Origin: JARBAU01 sp040414675
Lineage (GTDB): Archaea; Thermoproteota; Nitrososphaeria; Nitrososphaerales; Nitrososphaeraceae
Direction: 5' to 3'
Length of the DNA: 64,000 nt
Assembly: GCA_040414675.1 (NCBI GenBank)
Contig: JBEDUN010000093.1
Span: 1 to 64,000, forward strand
A program made the position numbers and the translations under genes. The notes beneath the pieces are model-generated. The model worked only from the letters and a program-made list of their open reading frames with translations. It made no database searches and was not told where the DNA came from. Below, piece by piece: positions 63,964 through 64,000 of the stretch (position 1 is its first letter; each line of letters starts with the position of its first letter).

Positions 63964-64000
63964 TCTTCTTAGCCTCTCTGATTGGTAGAATTAATAATTA

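Noticed and set aside
1..64000. tRNA genes, CRISPR array, insertion sequence or prophage
   Set aside because: I looked for TPsiC-arm-like words with acceptor stems, regularly spaced repeats, transposase or integrase motifs and found none.

Overview
The window is an AT-rich chromosomal segment of an archaeon. Its information-processing genes are archaeal: RpoE1 (Rpo7), Spt4, ribosomal proteins eS8 and eS30, the beta-CASP/KH nuclease FttA (aCPSF1), the tRNA-splicing endonuclease EndA, archaeal ScpA/ScpB, a TRAM-domain protein and a GTP-dependent dephospho-CoA kinase. Cupredoxins, many small zinc-ribbon proteins, low coding density and a two-domain SDR related to the N-terminal half of Chloroflexus malonyl-CoA reductase point to Nitrososphaerota (Thaumarchaeota), probably a soil lineage close to Nitrososphaera or Nitrosocosmicus. 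That taxonomic call is inference; no amo or rRNA gene lies here to confirm it.

Layout. From 1 to 17.6 kb the window is gene-sparse and accessory. It holds secreted CGNG/CQN-motif proteins (also at 27 kb), a degenerate RadA-like protein, an alpha/beta hydrolase, a rhodanese, a broken dienelactone hydrolase, an AbrB protein, a glycosyltransferase, a frameshifted C2H2 protein, a GC-rich island that looks like structured RNA, a phasin-like protein, PspA and a large discoidin-domain surface protein. From 18 to 24 kb come carA-carB and a membrane cupredoxin. From 24 to 32.6 kb lie an NRAMP transporter, a winged-helix protein, an L-2-hydroxyglutarate oxidase-like enzyme and two large surface proteins. 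From 33 to 47.7 kb lie eS8, scpA/scpB, a site-2 protease, wecB, a FilR1-type regulator, fttA, a TauE transporter, homoserine dehydrogenase, endA and the SDR. From 47.7 to 54.7 kb lie the NAD de novo genes nadX, nadA and nadC interleaved with TRAM, eS30, spt4 and rpoE1, then Mrp and the dephospho-CoA kinase. From 55 to 64 kb lie branched-chain synthesis (ilvB, ilvN, a leuB-like gene), an LsrF-like aldolase with a zinc alcohol dehydrogenase, small metal-binding proteins and trpE.

The most notable observation is in carB. Its conserved N-terminus is interrupted by 32 nt (21636-21667, minus strand) that shift the frame and add a stop. The insert folds into a bulge-helix-bulge: 4-bp central helix, 4-bp inner helix and 3-nt bulges. 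Cutting each bulge after its second base rejoins the reading frame exactly at the conserved GEAGE/FDYSG junction. This looks like an archaeal EndA-type intron in a protein-coding gene, and endA itself lies in the window. The leuB-like gene also lacks a normal start in frame and could hold a second, weaker candidate.
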